Positions 28,901 to 39,506 of a stretch of 64,000 nt of DNA are shown piece after piece; position 1 is the stretch's first letter; each line of letters begins with the position of its first letter. A program made the position numbers and the translations under genes. The DNA comes from Neisseria sicca. GTDB lineage: Bacteria; Pseudomonadota; Gammaproteobacteria; Burkholderiales; Neisseriaceae. The stretch is from assembly GCF_003044565.1 (NCBI RefSeq), contig NZ_POXG01000006.1, positions 1-64,000 of the forward strand, in the 5' to 3' direction. Under the pieces are notes generated by a model. That model saw only the letters and a list, made by a program, of their open reading frames with translations, had not been told where the DNA came from and searched no databases.

Positions 28901-29216
28901 AAACAGCAGAAAGGGCATTGCCACGTTCAAATCGGCATATTTTGAGGCAACAACCTGAAGAACATTTTAACGACAGTTTTAACCCGGTTTCTTCTGATTT
29001 CTTAATTGATATTTGAGGAAATATTATGGGGTGTTTGAAAGTTTTATGAGTGATAGTGGCTATTGTTTTATGGTTTTGTGAATTTTAATTTCAAGTTACG
29101 CCATTTGGTTAAGATTTAAAACGAAGCTATAATAAATACTTATCATAAAAATCATTTTACTTTTTAGCCTGATACATTGACTGTCATTAATCGATTTCTT
29201 CACTAAAGGTTTCCCC
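28901..29216. other. AT-rich intergenic region with a promoter for the next lipoprotein
   Basis: No gene is visible; the short frames (for example MGCLKVL at 29025) are unsupported. A likely sigma-70 promoter (29105-29133) lies near the right end, and the sequence just after it (TTATCATAAAAATCATT) loosely resembles a Fur box. Confidence 0.45.
29105..29133 (+). promoter_or_regulatory. Predicted sigma-70 promoter
   Basis: TTGGTT (29105-29110), a 17-base spacer and TATAAT (29128-29133) lie 83 bases before the lipoprotein ATG at 29217. Confidence 0.55.
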
Positions 29217-29702
29217 ATGCCGAAATTTATCTCTGCCCTTGTTGTATTGGGATTGTCATTGTCTTTGACGGGTTGCTTTGAGTCCAAACCAAAGCCCCCA
29301 GTGGTTTCAATCAGTCAAGGAAAAATTTTAGAAAAAAATACACTGGTGGGATTGTGGCATATTGACGAGTTACCCATGGATACTCCCCAAAACGCATATT
29401 ATCTCAGTCGGGTAGAAACAGCTGGCTCTGACAATCACATTTATGGAAAGCACATTGAGTTTGATAAAGATGGCAGGTTTAGCAGCGGTTATTCAGCAGA
29501 ATGCGGTAATGATTGTTTTCCGCATTCAGAAGGTCTTTATCGATTTGTAAGTGATGACGAAGTGATTTTGCAAACAACCAAAGTTGAGCAAAGAGGCTAT
29601 TGTGGAGAAAACGGAGAGTTTAAAAAGAACGGCGAGTGGGTCTTGGGAAAGTTTAAGATAGAAAAAGACAAAGAATTTGTTGTTTTAAAGAAAATTCTAT
29701 AA
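29217..29702 (+). CDS. Hypothetical lipoprotein
   Basis: A 161-residue protein with a lipoprotein signal ending in LTGC (C20). I do not recognise the mature domain. It contains TLVGLWHIDELPMDTPQNAYYLSRVE, FDKDGRFSSGYS, four further cysteines (AECGNDC and GYCGEN among them), and a Lys-rich C-terminus. The layout of strand-like segments suggests a small beta-rich periplasmic domain, as in lipocalin-like META/DUF families, but this is a guess. It is more AT-rich than its neighbours, consistent with lateral acquisition. Confidence 0.7.
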   Translation: MPKFISALVVLGLSLSLTGCFESKPKPPVVSISQGKILEKNTLVGLWHIDELPMDTPQNAYYLSRVETAGSDNHIYGKHIEFDKDGRFSSGYSAECGNDCFPHSEGLYRFVSDDEVILQTTKVEQRGYCGENGEFKKNGEWVLGKFKIEKDKEFVVLKKIL

Positions 29703-29737
29703 TTTCAATTTTTGGATTTTACAAAATTTTGAGTGAA

Positions 29738-29868
29738 TTTTGTTGAGAAAGGCGACGGTTTTCAGCCGGTTTGTACAGTAATTAGTTTAAAGCCATCATA
29801 CCGGATGGGCTGTGGAATTTATCGATCCGTCGGGTACTCGGTTGGGGTTTGTAGATTATCGGGAATAA
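29738..29868 (+). pseudogene. Remnant of a VOC (glyoxalase-like) gene
   Basis: Two frames make a plausible C-terminal fragment: EKGDGFQPVCTVISLKP in one frame, then HHTGWAVEFIDPSGTRLGF ending in a TAA at 29866-29868 in another. The EFIDPSGTRLGF pattern is typical of the last strand of vicinal-oxygen-chelate domains. No start region is present, and a frameshift near 29790 separates the parts. The family call rests on this short motif only. Confidence 0.35.
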
Positions 29869-29944
29869 AAGTCCATGAAATGAAAGCAGGGGTGCGCTGT
29901 GGTATTGGCAAAGAAGCCGATAAATTGTTATAACGGGGAGGATC

Positions 29945-30733
29945 ATGCCTCCCTTTATTGTAAATAGATCTATACCTATGATTACCCTACCTTCTTTGAA
30001 CGACCTTCCTTCAAAATGGAATGAAATCCGCGAGCGACTGGAAACAGACTTTTCAGACGACCTCGAAGCCCTGCTGCATGAACGTTTTACAGAACACGAA
30101 GCCAAGCAGTTCGAGCAGGATTTTATCGACCGCATCGGTTGCGCGCCTGAAGAATATGTCCGCATCCGCCGCGCCATCAGTTTGTTGGAAGCGCATTATC
30201 CTGACAGCTCGAACGAACTGACCGCCGCCGCCATTGCTACGCCTTTGGGTGAGATGCTGGCGGTGTTCGGCGGTAAAGGCTTGTGTTTGCTGGAATTTGT
30301 CGGGCAGAAGCATATGGAGCAGGAAATTACCGCCGTCCAAAAAGCCTTGCGCGGACAGTTTGTGTTTCGGGAAGATGAGCGAACGCAACTTCTGCGGCAG
30401 GAATTGGATTTATACTTCAAGGGTCGTCTGAAAACCTTTGCCACGCCTTTGGAGCAGATCGGTACCGAATTTCAAAAGCAGGCATGGGATGCGCTCTTGG
30501 CGATTCCTTATGGCGAAACGCGCAGCTACAAGGAGCAGGCGCAGCGTTTGGGCAATCCCAAAGCCGTCCGCGCCGTTGCCGCCGCCAATGGGCAGAACAA
30601 AGTGTCCATCCTGATTCCCTGCCACCGCGTCATTGGCAGCGACGGCAAGCTGACCGGCTACGCAGGCGGCTTGAACCGCAAACAATCGCTGCTTGCTTTG
30701 GAACGCGGCGAAGTTCAGACGACCTTGTTTTGA
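29945..30733 (+). CDS. Methylated-DNA-protein-cysteine methyltransferase, Ada/Ogt-like
   Basis: The 262-residue suicide DNA-repair protein takes the alkyl group from O6-alkylguanine onto C226 in IPCHRVIGSDG. The wing sequence YAGGLNRKQSLLALE follows. Residues about 45-85 (EHEAKQFEQDFIDRIGCAPEEYVRIRRAISLLE) look like the end of an AraC/Ada helix-turn-helix domain, so this is an Ada-type protein without the N-terminal zinc domain. GGGGAGGATC precedes ATG 29945 with tight spacing; ATG 29978 is an alternative. Two DUS copies lie within the gene, encoding FSDDLEA and GRLKT. Confidence 0.88.
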   Translation: MPPFIVNRSIPMITLPSLNDLPSKWNEIRERLETDFSDDLEALLHERFTEHEAKQFEQDFIDRIGCAPEEYVRIRRAISLLEAHYPDSSNELTAAAIATPLGEMLAVFGGKGLCLLEFVGQKHMEQEITAVQKALRGQFVFREDERTQLLRQELDLYFKGRLKTFATPLEQIGTEFQKQAWDALLAIPYGETRSYKEQAQRLGNPKAVRAVAAANGQNKVSILIPCHRVIGSDGKLTGYAGGLNRKQSLLALERGEVQTTLF

Positions 30734-30847
30734 TTAGAAGCAGGCTTCGCACTCTGAAAAACGGTCTGCAATGATGCCTGACAAAATCCGCATACAAAAC
30801 AATATCGGGCATCAATGCCCGACCTGCCGGAAAGGAGAAATACGAAT

Positions 30848-31843
30848 ATGAACCTGAAAAACCGCCATTTCCTGAAACTTTTGGACTTCACGCCTGAAGA
30901 AATCACCGCCTATCTCGACCTTGCCGCCGAATTGAAAGCCGCCAAAAAGGCAGGGCGCGAAGTGCAGCGGATGAAAGGGAAGAACATCGCCCTGATTTTT
31001 GAAAAAACATCGACCCGCACCCGCTGCGCGTTTGAAGTCGCCGCACGCGACCAAGGGGCGGGGGTGACTTATCTGGAGCCGTCCGCCAGCCAAATCGGGC
31101 ATAAGGAAAGCATCAAAGACACTGCCCGCGTGTTGGGCAGGATGTACGACGGCATCGAATATCGCGGCTTCGGGCAGGATGTGGTCGAAGAATTGGCGAA
31201 ATACGCCGGCGTGCCCGTGTTCAACGGCTTGACCAACGAGTTCCACCCCACCCAAATGCTCGCCGATGCGCTGACCATGCGCGAACATAGCGGCAAACCT
31301 TTGAACCAAACCGCGTTTGCCTACGTCGGCGACGCGCGTTACAACATGGCGAATTCGCTGCTGGTGTTGGGTGCGAAGCTCGGCATGGACGTGCGTATCG
31401 GCGCACCGAAAACCTTGTGGCCGTCTGAAAACATCGTCGCCCGCGCCCGCGCCGTCGCTGAAGAAACCGGCGGAAAGATTTTGCTGACCGAAAACGCGGA
31501 AGAAGCCGTCAAAGGCGTCGATTTTATCCATACCGACGTGTGGGTCAGTATGGGCGAGTCGAAAGAGGCGTGGCAAGAACGCATTGATTTATTGAAAGAT
31601 TACCGCGTTACCCCCGAACTGATGGCGGCATCGGGCAACCCGCAGGTCAAATTCATGCACTGCCTGCCCGCCTTCCACAACCGCGAAACCAAAGTCGGCG
31701 AATGGATTTACGAAACCTTCGGCTTAAACGGCGTGGAAGTGACGGAAGAAGTATTCGAAAGCCCCGCCAGCATCGTGTTCGACCAGGCGGAAAACCGGAT
31801 GCACACGATTAAGGCGGTGATGGTGGCGGCACTGGGGGATTGA
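30848..31843 (+). CDS. argF: Ornithine carbamoyltransferase
   Basis: It forms citrulline from ornithine and carbamoyl phosphate in arginine synthesis. The 331-residue product shows the carbamoyl-phosphate motif [28 protein letters not shown], the ornithine-binding VWVSMGE block and the catalytic [13 protein letters not shown] 30848 is supported by AAAGGAGAAATACGAAT; a longer frame from 30815 is not needed. The anabolic arg genes are not adjacent. A DUS-like word is embedded in the coding region near 31421. Confidence 0.96.
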   Translation: MNLKNRHFLKLLDFTPEEITAYLDLAAELKAAKKAGREVQRMKGKNIALIFEKTSTRTRCAFEVAARDQGAGVTYLEPSASQIGHKESIKDTARVLGRMYDGIEYRGFGQDVVEELAKYAGVPVFNGLTNEFHPTQMLADALTMREHSGKPLNQTAFAYVGDARYNMANSLLVLGAKLGMDVRIGAPKTLWPSENIVARARAVAEETGGKILLTENAEEAVKGVDFIHTDVWVSMGESKEAWQERIDLLKDYRVTPELMAASGNPQVKFMHCLPAFHNRETKVGEWIYETFGLNGVEVTEEVFESPASIVFDQAENRMHTIKAVMVAALGD

Positions 31844-31865
31844 CGGCGTTTCTGTTTGAATCCAT

Positions 31866-31915
31866 TAAAAAGGTCGTCTGAAAATCAATATATCGGGTTT
31901 TCAGACGACCTTTTG
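31866..31915. terminator. DUS inverted-pair terminator after argF
   Basis: AAAGGTCGTCTGAAAA (from 31869) pairs with the reverse DUS ending at 31914, followed by a TTTT run. Confidence 0.87.
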
Positions 31916-31998
31916 ACTTTATATCCTTTATAATTACGTCCATCACATTTTTATCCGCGCGCCCCTTCAAGCGGCGACGGAGCAATACGCGGCAGAGG

Positions 31999-32067
31999 CA
32001 TAGCGGGTTCAGTTTAAACGGATTTGGCGTTGTCCCGCCTGTCCTGATTGAAGTTTAATCCGCCATC
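31999..32067 (-). mobile_element. Decayed Correia element, 70 bp type
   Basis: It aligns end to end with the reverse complement of the 70-bp copy at 14240-14309 but with many substitutions: the left end reads CATAGCGGGTTCAGTTTAAAC and the right end AAGTTTAATCCGCCAT. It lies 30 bases before the RNA methyltransferase ATG. The decay indicates an old insertion. Confidence 0.65.
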
Positions 32068-32096
32068 CGAATACGTCGCCCATCCGAAAGGTTCGC

Positions 32097-33236
32097 ATGA
32101 CCACTTATTCCCTCTTCGTTACCTGCCCGCGCGGTCTCGAAGCCCCTTTATCCCAAGAACTCGAACAACTCAAATGCCAAGACATCCGCGCCGTTGACGG
32201 CGGCGTCGCGTGCAAAGGCGGTATGGAGAAGGTATACCGCATCAACCTGCATTCGCGTACCGCCAGCCGCGTGCTGCTGCGCCTGACCAAAAGCGGCTAC
32301 CGCAGCGAGCAAGACATTTATAAAGCAGCGAAAAATATCCGCTGGACGGATTGGTTCGACTTGGAACAAACCTTCAAAGTCAAAGTAGAAGGCAAACGCG
32401 CCCAAGTCAAAAGTTTGGATTTTGTCGGACTGAAAATCAAAGATGCCGTGTGCGACGTGTTCCGCGACGCTTGCGACGCGCGCCCCAGTGTCGGCAAAAT
32501 CCGCCCCGACATCCGCATCCATGCCTTTATCGACGAGCGCGACATTCAAATTTTCATCGACACGTCCGGCGAAGCTTTGTTTAAACGCGGCTACCGCCAA
32601 GACACGGGTGAAGCGCCGATGCGCGAGAACTTGGCGGCGGGCTTGCTGCTGCTGGCAGGCTATGATGGCACGCAGCCTTTCCAAGACCCGTTTTGCGGCA
32701 GCGGCACCATCGTCATCGAAGCCGCGTGGATTGCCACCCGCCGCGCGCCCGGTTTGATGCGCCGTTTCGGGTTTGAAAAGCTGAAAAACTTCGATGCCGC
32801 CCTTTGGAAAAAGCTGCAACACGAAGCCGAAACGCAAATCCGCCCCGCGCCGGCCGCGATTTCGGGCAGCGACAACGACCGCTATATGATTCGCGCCGCC
32901 GTTGCCAACGCCCAAGCTGCCGAAGTGGACACGTTTATCCGTTTTGAAGTCAAAGACGCGCAGGACAGCCGTCCGAACGGAGAGGGCGGTATTTTGATTT
33001 CCAATCCGCCTTACGGCGTCCGCCTTGCCGAAGTCCAAGCCTTGCAAGCCCTTTACCCGCAGTTGGGCGCGTGGTTGAAACAGCATTACGCGGGCTGGCT
33101 GGCGGGCATGTTTACCGGCGACCGCGATATGCCGAAATTCATGCGCCTTTCGCCCAAACGCAAAATCCCGCTCTACAACGGCAACCTCGACTGCCGCCTG
33201 TTTTTGATGGATATGGTCAAAGGGTCGAACCGATAA
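32097..33236 (+). CDS. THUMP-domain class I RNA methyltransferase (RlmL-N/YpsC-like)
   Basis: The 379-residue SAM-dependent enzyme has a THUMP RNA-binding region (first 160 residues, [22 protein letters not shown]), then [15 protein letters not shown] as SAM motif I and the catalytic SNPPYGVRL. It corresponds to the N-terminal half of E. coli RlmL, which makes m2G2445 in 23S rRNA; the RlmK-like C-terminal half is absent. Modification site is therefore inferred. It is monocistronic, with a DUS-pair terminator after it. Confidence 0.9.
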   Translation: MTTYSLFVTCPRGLEAPLSQELEQLKCQDIRAVDGGVACKGGMEKVYRINLHSRTASRVLLRLTKSGYRSEQDIYKAAKNIRWTDWFDLEQTFKVKVEGKRAQVKSLDFVGLKIKDAVCDVFRDACDARPSVGKIRPDIRIHAFIDERDIQIFIDTSGEALFKRGYRQDTGEAPMRENLAAGLLLLAGYDGTQPFQDPFCGSGTIVIEAAWIATRRAPGLMRRFGFEKLKNFDAALWKKLQHEAETQIRPAPAAISGSDNDRYMIRAAVANAQAAEVDTFIRFEVKDAQDSRPNGEGGILISNPPYGVRLAEVQALQALYPQLGAWLKQHYAGWLAGMFTGDRDMPKFMRLSPKRKIPLYNGNLDCRLFLMDMVKGSNR

Positions 33237-33242
33237 ATCCGA

Positions 33243-33299
33243 TAGAGGTCGTCTGAAAACCAAGGCAGCGATGCCGTATCGTTTTCAGACGACCTTTTC
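33243..33299. terminator. DUS inverted-pair terminator after the RNA methyltransferase
   Basis: GAGGTCGTCTGAAAAC and GTTTTCAGACGACCTTTTC pair across a loop of about 25 bases containing further short complementarity. Confidence 0.75.
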
Positions 33300-33322
33300 G
33301 TTTGTCAGAGAGTGGGTCAAGC

Positions 33323-33844
33323 ATGATGCAAAACAACACGCCAAACAAGCGCACAATATCCGCTCTCCCGCTTATCGCAGCGGGCATCTTCTGCCTGCTT
33401 GCCGTCGGGCGCGCGGAAGCCATGTCACCGCCTTTGACGCAGCATGTGGAAATCATCAATCGTTGCGAACACGCAGTCGAAGCGCGAGCCAAGCAGCGGC
33501 TGACGCGTCCGTGGAAGAAGGTTGCCCGCCGATTCACTTTGGAAGCGGGCGGACGGTTGGAAGACAGCAGACAGTTGGCAGGGCTGTTCGGTTTCGGTGT
33601 GAGACAGGCGCCGCCGCCTAAAGTATCGTTCAGCCATCAGGGGCAGGAAATTTCTTCGGCAGTTATCAAACGCTTTATGTACGCCGATGAGTATTTCATC
33701 ATCATCGCCTGTTCGGAAAACATGACCGACGAAGAGAAAATGAGTCCGCAAGAATGGTATAGTGGATTAAATTTAAACCAGTACGGCGTTGCCTCGCCTT
33801 GCCGTACTATTTGTACTGTCTGCGGCTTCGTCGCCTTGTCCTGA
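33323..33844 (+). CDS. Hypothetical secreted protein with a CREE-encoded C-terminus
   Basis: A 173-residue protein with a hydrophobic signal-like segment ([22 protein letters not shown]) and a basic mature part ([20 protein letters not shown]). I do not recognise its family. Codons from about 146 onward ([15 protein letters not shown] and beyond) and the stop lie inside a Correia element. Removing the element and one TA rejoins the frame as [16 protein letters not shown] with a TAA at 33905-33907, giving a 159-residue ancestral protein. The gene therefore carries an altered tail and may or may not be functional. ATG 33326 is an alternative start. Confidence 0.62.
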   Translation: MMQNNTPNKRTISALPLIAAGIFCLLAVGRAEAMSPPLTQHVEIINRCEHAVEARAKQRLTRPWKKVARRFTLEAGGRLEDSRQLAGLFGFGVRQAPPPKVSFSHQGQEISSAVIKRFMYADEYFIIIACSENMTDEEKMSPQEWYSGLNLNQYGVASPCRTICTVCGFVALS

Positions 33845-33864
33845 TTTAAATTTAATCCACTATA
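33758..33864 (-). mobile_element. Correia element inserted into the 3' end of a gene
   Basis: A full 107-bp copy in reverse orientation, flanked by TA on both sides. It has the same body as the copies at 9218 and 20108. The insertion point is codon 146 of the gene at 33323. Confidence 0.95.
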
Positions 33865-34074
33865 TCGTTGGTGGGATGAGCAGCGAAAGCAGGAAATAGG
33901 CGGATAATCCGATGGGGTTGATTGCGTTTGTTTACTCAAGCGTGGAGAACTTTCTTTCAACAGGAACTGTCTGATTTCACTCGGATGTCCCGTGAAAACA
34001 GCGCAGCAGCTCGTGTCGCCTGCCGCAAAATTTGTACTGAGGTCATCTGAATCACAATATCGAAAGGAAATAAT

Positions 34075-34317
34075 ATGATGAAACCTGCTGTTTTAAGCAT
34101 TGCCGCCGCTACGGTTTTGGCGGCTTGTGGTACGTCTGGTAAGGAAGGTACCCCTATGGTCGGTGCGGCAAATCCGGCTTCTGAGTTTTGCGTGAAGCAG
34201 GGCGGGAAATTGGAAATGAAAAAAGACAAGGACGGTGCGGAGTATGCGCTGTGCCATCTGCCGGACGGTACGGTCGTCGAAGAATGGGAATATTTCCGTC
34301 AGAACAATAAAAATTAA
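34075..34317 (+). CDS. DUF333-family small lipoprotein
   Basis: An 80-residue lipoprotein with lipobox LAAC (C18). It has the DUF333 core: [42 protein letters not shown], where two cysteines, an NPAS block and the EEWEYFR ending are characteristic. The family is widespread in Gram-negatives and sometimes annotated as putative hemolysin; its function is unknown. CGAAAGGAAATAAT precedes ATG 34075. It converges on serS. Confidence 0.85.
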   Translation: MMKPAVLSIAAATVLAACGTSGKEGTPMVGAANPASEFCVKQGGKLEMKKDKDGAEYALCHLPDGTVVEEWEYFRQNNKN

Positions 34318-34371
34318 CGCTTTGGGCATTCGGACGAGATGATGTTCTGATTGCCGTGTAAAGTCGATAAA

Positions 34372-34416
34372 GAAAGGTCGTCTGAAACCTTGTTGAAGGG
34401 TTTCAGACGACCTTTT
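34372..34416. terminator. DUS inverted-pair terminator between convergent genes
   Basis: Forward DUS from 34375 and reverse DUS to 34413 are joined by partially paired CCTTGTTGAAGGG. It serves the DUF333 gene and serS. Confidence 0.87.
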
Positions 34417-34448
34417 GATATGTTAGCGATGGAATGCAGCTACATGGC

Positions 34449-35906
<1,458 letters not shown>

Positions 35907-35937
35907 CTAAACGCGATGCCGTCGGATTTGTTTTTTC

Positions 35938-36094
35938 TATAGTGGATTAACTTTAAACCAGTACGGCGTTGCCTCGCCTTAGCTCAAAGAGAACGATTCT
36001 CTAAGGTGCTGAAGCACCAAGTGAATCGGTTCCGTACTATCTGTACTGTCTGCGGCTTCGTCGCCTTGTCCTGATTTAAAGTTAATCCACTATA
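35938..36094 (-). mobile_element. Correia element, full-length 157 bp form
   Basis: Both TATAGTGGATTAA-type ends are present, together with the extra roughly 50-base core (TTAGCTCAAAGAGAACGATT to CGGTTCCGTACTATC) absent from the 107-bp copies. That core is reported to carry an IHF-binding site in this class. It lies between serS and dcd, upstream of serS on the coding strand of both, and could affect serS expression. Confidence 0.95.
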
Positions 36095-36137
36095 ATGCCC
36101 TTAATGTCTGTAAAAGACGGGCGGCAGGCTGCCATCA

Positions 36138-36704
36138 TCAGGTTTTCGGCAGGGTAACGCCGGTTTGACCCATGTATTTGCCGTTGCGGTCTTTGTAGGA
36201 GGTTTCGCAGATTTCGTCGCTTTCGAAGAAGAGGACTTGCGCTACGCCTTCGCCTGCGTAGATTTTGGCGGGTAGGGGAGTGGTGTTGGAAAACTCGAGG
36301 GTAACGTAGCCTTCCCATTCCGGCTCGAACGGGGTAACGTTGACGATGATGCCGCAGCGGGCGTAGGTGGATTTGCCCAAGCAGACGGTCAGGACGTTGC
36401 GCGGGATGCGGAAATATTCGACCGTGCGCGCCAGTGCGAAGGAATTGGGCGGGATGATACAGCAGTCGTCTTCGACGGTAACGAAGTTTTTGGGGTCGAA
36501 GTTTTTGGGATCGACGATGGTGCTGTTGATGTTGGTGAAAATTTTAAATTCGTTGGCGCAGCGGATGTCGTAGCCGTAGCTGGACGTGCCGTAGGAGATG
36601 ATGCGCTGTCCGTTGGCTTCTTTGATTTGGTTCGGCTCGAAGGGATCGATCATGCCGAACTCTTCGCTCATGCGGCGTATCCATTTGTCGGACTTGATGC
36701 TCAT
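36138..36704 (-). CDS. dcd: dCTP deaminase
   Basis: It deaminates dCTP to dUTP, the main source of dTMP in many Gram-negatives. The 188-residue product has [13 protein letters not shown], the catalytic Glu region [27 protein letters not shown] and [15 protein letters not shown]. Length and motifs match the homotrimeric monofunctional enzyme. It has a weak A-rich ribosome binding site (GGAAAACATT) before the ATG. Confidence 0.96.
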   Translation of the reverse strand: MSIKSDKWIRRMSEEFGMIDPFEPNQIKEANGQRIISYGTSSYGYDIRCANEFKIFTNINSTIVDPKNFDPKNFVTVEDDCCIIPPNSFALARTVEYFRIPRNVLTVCLGKSTYARCGIIVNVTPFEPEWEGYVTLEFSNTTPLPAKIYAGEGVAQVLFFESDEICETSYKDRNGKYMGQTGVTLPKT

Positions 36705-36774
36705 AATGTTTTCCTTGTTTTTTGCGGTTTCAGACGACTTCTGCGGGGAGGTCGTCTGAAAGTGCGGGACGGGG

Positions 36775-37191
36775 TTATTTGGTTTTGGGCAGTTTCACTT
36801 CTTTAATCATGCCGTTTTCGCATTTCATGATGAAGACGGTTTCGCCGTTTTGCGAGGCGGTGAATTTGCCGTGTGCCAGGCCTTTTTTGAACGTGCCCGA
36901 CAGTACCATGTTGCGGAACTTGGTGCTGTTGGAATTGAACGGTTCGATGAAGGTTTCGCGGTTGACGGAGACGGTGTAAACGCCTTGACCGTCGAATTTG
37001 CCGTTTTTAAACGCGCCGGTGTAGCTGCGTCCGTCTTGGCAGCGCCATGTACCTTTGCCGGCGGGTTTGCCGTCTTTGCCGACATCGCCGTCGTAGGTGC
37101 AGCCCGGTTCCTGATAGGAATTCAGGACGGCGGCCGAGGCGGGCAGGGCAAGCATAATGGCGAGCGGCAGGAGTGCGAGGTGTTTAAACAT
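36775..37191 (-). CDS. Exported MORN-repeat-like protein
   Basis: A 138-residue protein with a cleavable signal ([20 protein letters not shown]) and MORN-like units, for example [29 protein letters not shown] and [15 protein letters not shown]. Two cysteines (one in EPGCTYDG, one in WRCQDG) could form a disulfide. MORN units usually mediate membrane or protein contacts; the function is unknown. I prefer 37191 to 37203 because the signal peptide starts there. Confidence 0.75.
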   Translation of the reverse strand: MFKHLALLPLAIMLALPASAAVLNSYQEPGCTYDGDVGKDGKPAGKGTWRCQDGRSYTGAFKNGKFDGQGVYTVSVNRETFIEPFNSNSTKFRNMVLSGTFKKGLAHGKFTASQNGETVFIMKCENGMIKEVKLPKTK

Positions 37192-37255
37192 AAGGTTGTC
37201 CATCGGATGTAGGTTTCAGACGACCTTTTATCATGTGTAAAGGTCGTCTGAAAAA

Positions 37256-38155
37256 TTAGTCTTGCCAGCCGCCCAAATAGGAAACCAGCTCTTCCAACAT
37301 GGTGCTGACGGATTCCGCCATCAGGATTTGCGAGGCAAAGGCAAGGCTGGCGGCATCGTCGCCGTTGCTCTCGGCTTCTTCCTGCAATACGTCGAGGTAT
37401 TGGATGCGTTTGAGCGTGAAGTCTTGCGTGAGGATGAAAGCGATTTGTTCGCGCCACACCAAGCCGAGCTGGGTTACAGTTTTGCCGTTTTTGACGTGTT
37501 GGACCACTTCATCGGCAGTCAAATCTTGTTTGGACACTTTGACGACGGGAACAACATCGCCCACGCCTTTGAGTTCGCAATCGCTATCCAATTCAAAACC
37601 GCCTTCGCAATGCCCTTGCAACAGCCACTCGGTCATCAGGGAAGAGGGCGATTGCTTGGTATTCGGCAGCGAGGCTTCCAAACCGCCCAAGGCTTCGCGC
37701 AGCTTGGTCAGGATGTTTTCCGCTTTGGCGGAAGCAGCATTGTTGACGAGCAGATAGCCGTGGCGGGTGTTGAACACCGCTTCAGTGCGGCTGCTGCGGG
37801 TAAACGCGCGGGGCAGCAGGTCGTCTGTAATTTGCTCTTTAAGCTCTTGTTTTTCCTTGCGACCGACATTGCGGGCTTCATTGTTTTGGATTTCCGCCAC
37901 CTTTTCTTCCAAGATATCGCGGATGACGCCGGCAGGCAGGACTTTTTCTTCTTTTTTCAGGGCTACGCGCAAAGTAAAATCGGCAGGGAAAACGAGTTCG
38001 GGAGAGAACGGAACCGGTGCGGCAAAGCCTTCGCTGGACCAGTCCAAACCTTGGCAGCGGGTAAATTCAGCCTCTGCAAGTTTGTCGGCAAGTACGTCCG
38101 CCTCGGGCAGCTTTTCTTTGTTGAGCGGATAAAAACTGATCTGCTTGAACCACAT
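37256..38155 (-). CDS. rdgC: Recombination-associated protein RdgC
   Basis: The 299-residue protein forms a DNA-binding ring that modulates RecA. In Neisseria it is reported to affect pilin antigenic variation. The N-terminus MWFKQISFYPLNKEKLP and the central GFAAPVPFSPELVFPADFTLRVALKKEEKVLPAGVIRD match the family. It ends EELVSYLGGWQD. A DUS lies adjacent to the stop and another upstream of the start region. Confidence 0.94.
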   Translation of the reverse strand: MWFKQISFYPLNKEKLPEADVLADKLAEAEFTRCQGLDWSSEGFAAPVPFSPELVFPADFTLRVALKKEEKVLPAGVIRDILEEKVAEIQNNEARNVGRKEKQELKEQITDDLLPRAFTRSSRTEAVFNTRHGYLLVNNAASAKAENILTKLREALGGLEASLPNTKQSPSSLMTEWLLQGHCEGGFELDSDCELKGVGDVVPVVKVSKQDLTADEVVQHVKNGKTVTQLGLVWREQIAFILTQDFTLKRIQYLDVLQEEAESNGDDAASLAFASQILMAESVSTMLEELVSYLGGWQD

Positions 38156-38266
38156 GGTTTGTTTTCCTTTTCATTAAAAGCGGCATTATACAGGCAAAGC
38201 CGATACAAAGATAAGGAACAGAAGGGTCGTCTGAAATCAGTTTGACCATAAAAAACGCCTAACCCG

Positions 38267-38295
38267 TTGACAGCGTTTTAACGCTTATGTATAGT
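38267..38295 (+). promoter_or_regulatory. Sigma-70 promoter of tRNA-Glu
   Basis: A consensus TTGACA (38267-38272), a 17-base spacer and TATAGT (38290-38295) lie 15 bases before the tRNA 5' end. Confidence 0.88.
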
Positions 38296-38310
38296 TCGCA
38301 ACTCGGTTAC

Positions 38311-38386
38311 GCGCCCATCGTCTAGAGGCCTAGGACACTGCCCTTTCACGGCGGCAACCGGGGTTCGAATCCCCGTGGGCGTGCCA
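38311..38386 (+). tRNA. tRNA-Glu (anticodon TTC)
   Basis: It folds into a cloverleaf closely matching E. coli tRNA-Glu. Visible parts are the acceptor stem GCGCCCA with TGGGCGT, the D arm TCGTCTAGAGGCC, the anticodon loop CCTTTCACG, the T arm GGGGTTCGAATCCCC, and an encoded CCA end. It is transcribed as a single-gene unit with its own promoter and terminator. Confidence 0.97.
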
Positions 38387-38396
38387 GATTTTCAAT

Positions 38397-38435
38397 AAAC
38401 CCTTACTGGAGAACAGTAAGGGTTTATTTTTTTGT
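38397..38435 (+). terminator. Intrinsic terminator of tRNA-Glu
   Basis: A perfect 12-bp stem (AAACCCTTACTG / CAGTAAGGGTTT) is followed by ATTTTTTT. Confidence 0.93.
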
Positions 38436-38516
38436 CTTTTGAAATGGGTGGGGTTGGGTGTTGAGTGTTTTACTGATGCCATTAATGCTGAGAGTGGATT
38501 CCCGCATTTCGTTTGT

Positions 38517-39434
38517 CTATCCTTCGCTTCCACGACTCATGTTTATCAGACGCTGCTCACGACTGATAAAGGGTAAATCGCTAATTTGAGGAATGCCAAA
38601 ATGATCCACAAGAGGCAGCAATCCTAAATGGTGCAGCTCCTGTTCGATGGCGGCAGTCACCTTGCGCATTTCAGGGTTCTCAAAGTCGTAGGGCTGCTCG
38701 GTGCTGATAATGATGCTGCCACAATTCGGAAGATAGATAACTTCGTTTGCACTAGGTACTTCCTCAGGCAGAATTTCGGCGGGTAGAAAGGAAAACCATT
38801 CTAAAGCCATACGTTTTTCATAAAGGGAAAACTGCTGGACAGGTGAGTAGTAAGAGCGATTCACTCCTCGAAATTGACAATGCGGTTGATATTTATCCAA
38901 ATAAAAGAATATCCATTCCTTTATCATGTTTTTATCGATGTCGGATTCGTTCATCAAAAAATAATGTCCAAAAACAACAGAGCCATCGGCACTTGGGGCT
39001 AACCCTAGTTTAAACAAACCGTGTCGTTTTTCTATCGGATAACGTTCCCCACGATATTTATACCATTCCTTATAGGGCACATTCAGCCAGTCCAGGTCGA
39101 ACATTTCGGGCTCATGCTGTACTTCTTCCGAAGTCATTGCAAAATCCTTCATCAGCGCAAGATCGGCAAGAGGCAGGGGAAACTCGACGTATTTGTCTTT
39201 ATAGTTGTGATTGTAGTTTTTACTGGTCTTGATCACCGGATAGCTTTTGCCTTTTAAGTTGACCATGCCGTTTTTGATATTTCTACGTTCTGTCAGCAGT
39301 TTTACGGTGACCGTATCGTTGCATACAAATAATTCCTGGAGGTGTTCTTTTTGAAAGGCCAGCATATCCTTGAATACTCGATCGAGGGACTGCTGCACAG
39401 CAGAAAAATGCATAGTAAAATCGATTTTTTTCAT
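38517..39434 (-). CDS. Hypothetical protein resembling Imm52-type immunity proteins
   Basis: A 305-residue soluble protein without signal peptide. The C-terminal half has FSFLPAEILPEEVPSANEVIYLP followed by GSIIISTEQPYDFENPEMRKVTAAIEQELHHLGLLP. That sequence of blocks resembles the Imm52 immunity family found in polymorphic-toxin loci, by my recollection; it needs a profile search. It is AT-richer than its neighbours and sits just after tRNA-Glu, on the opposite strand. No toxin gene is adjacent. Confidence 0.55.
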   Translation of the reverse strand: MKKIDFTMHFSAVQQSLDRVFKDMLAFQKEHLQELFVCNDTVTVKLLTERRNIKNGMVNLKGKSYPVIKTSKNYNHNYKDKYVEFPLPLADLALMKDFAMTSEEVQHEPEMFDLDWLNVPYKEWYKYRGERYPIEKRHGLFKLGLAPSADGSVVFGHYFLMNESDIDKNMIKEWIFFYLDKYQPHCQFRGVNRSYYSPVQQFSLYEKRMALEWFSFLPAEILPEEVPSANEVIYLPNCGSIIISTEQPYDFENPEMRKVTAAIEQELHHLGLLPLVDHFGIPQISDLPFISREQRLINMSRGSEG

Positions 39435-39506
39435 TTAGTTTCCTAGATTCATTCTTTGGGCGTATTTGGGATTTGCTGCAATTTCTTGTTTACCTAGCAA
39501 ATACTG

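Noticed and set aside
29733-29933. 66-codon frame as a real gene
   Set aside because: The better coding signal switches frame in the middle and matches only a VOC-like ending, so I treat it as a remnant.
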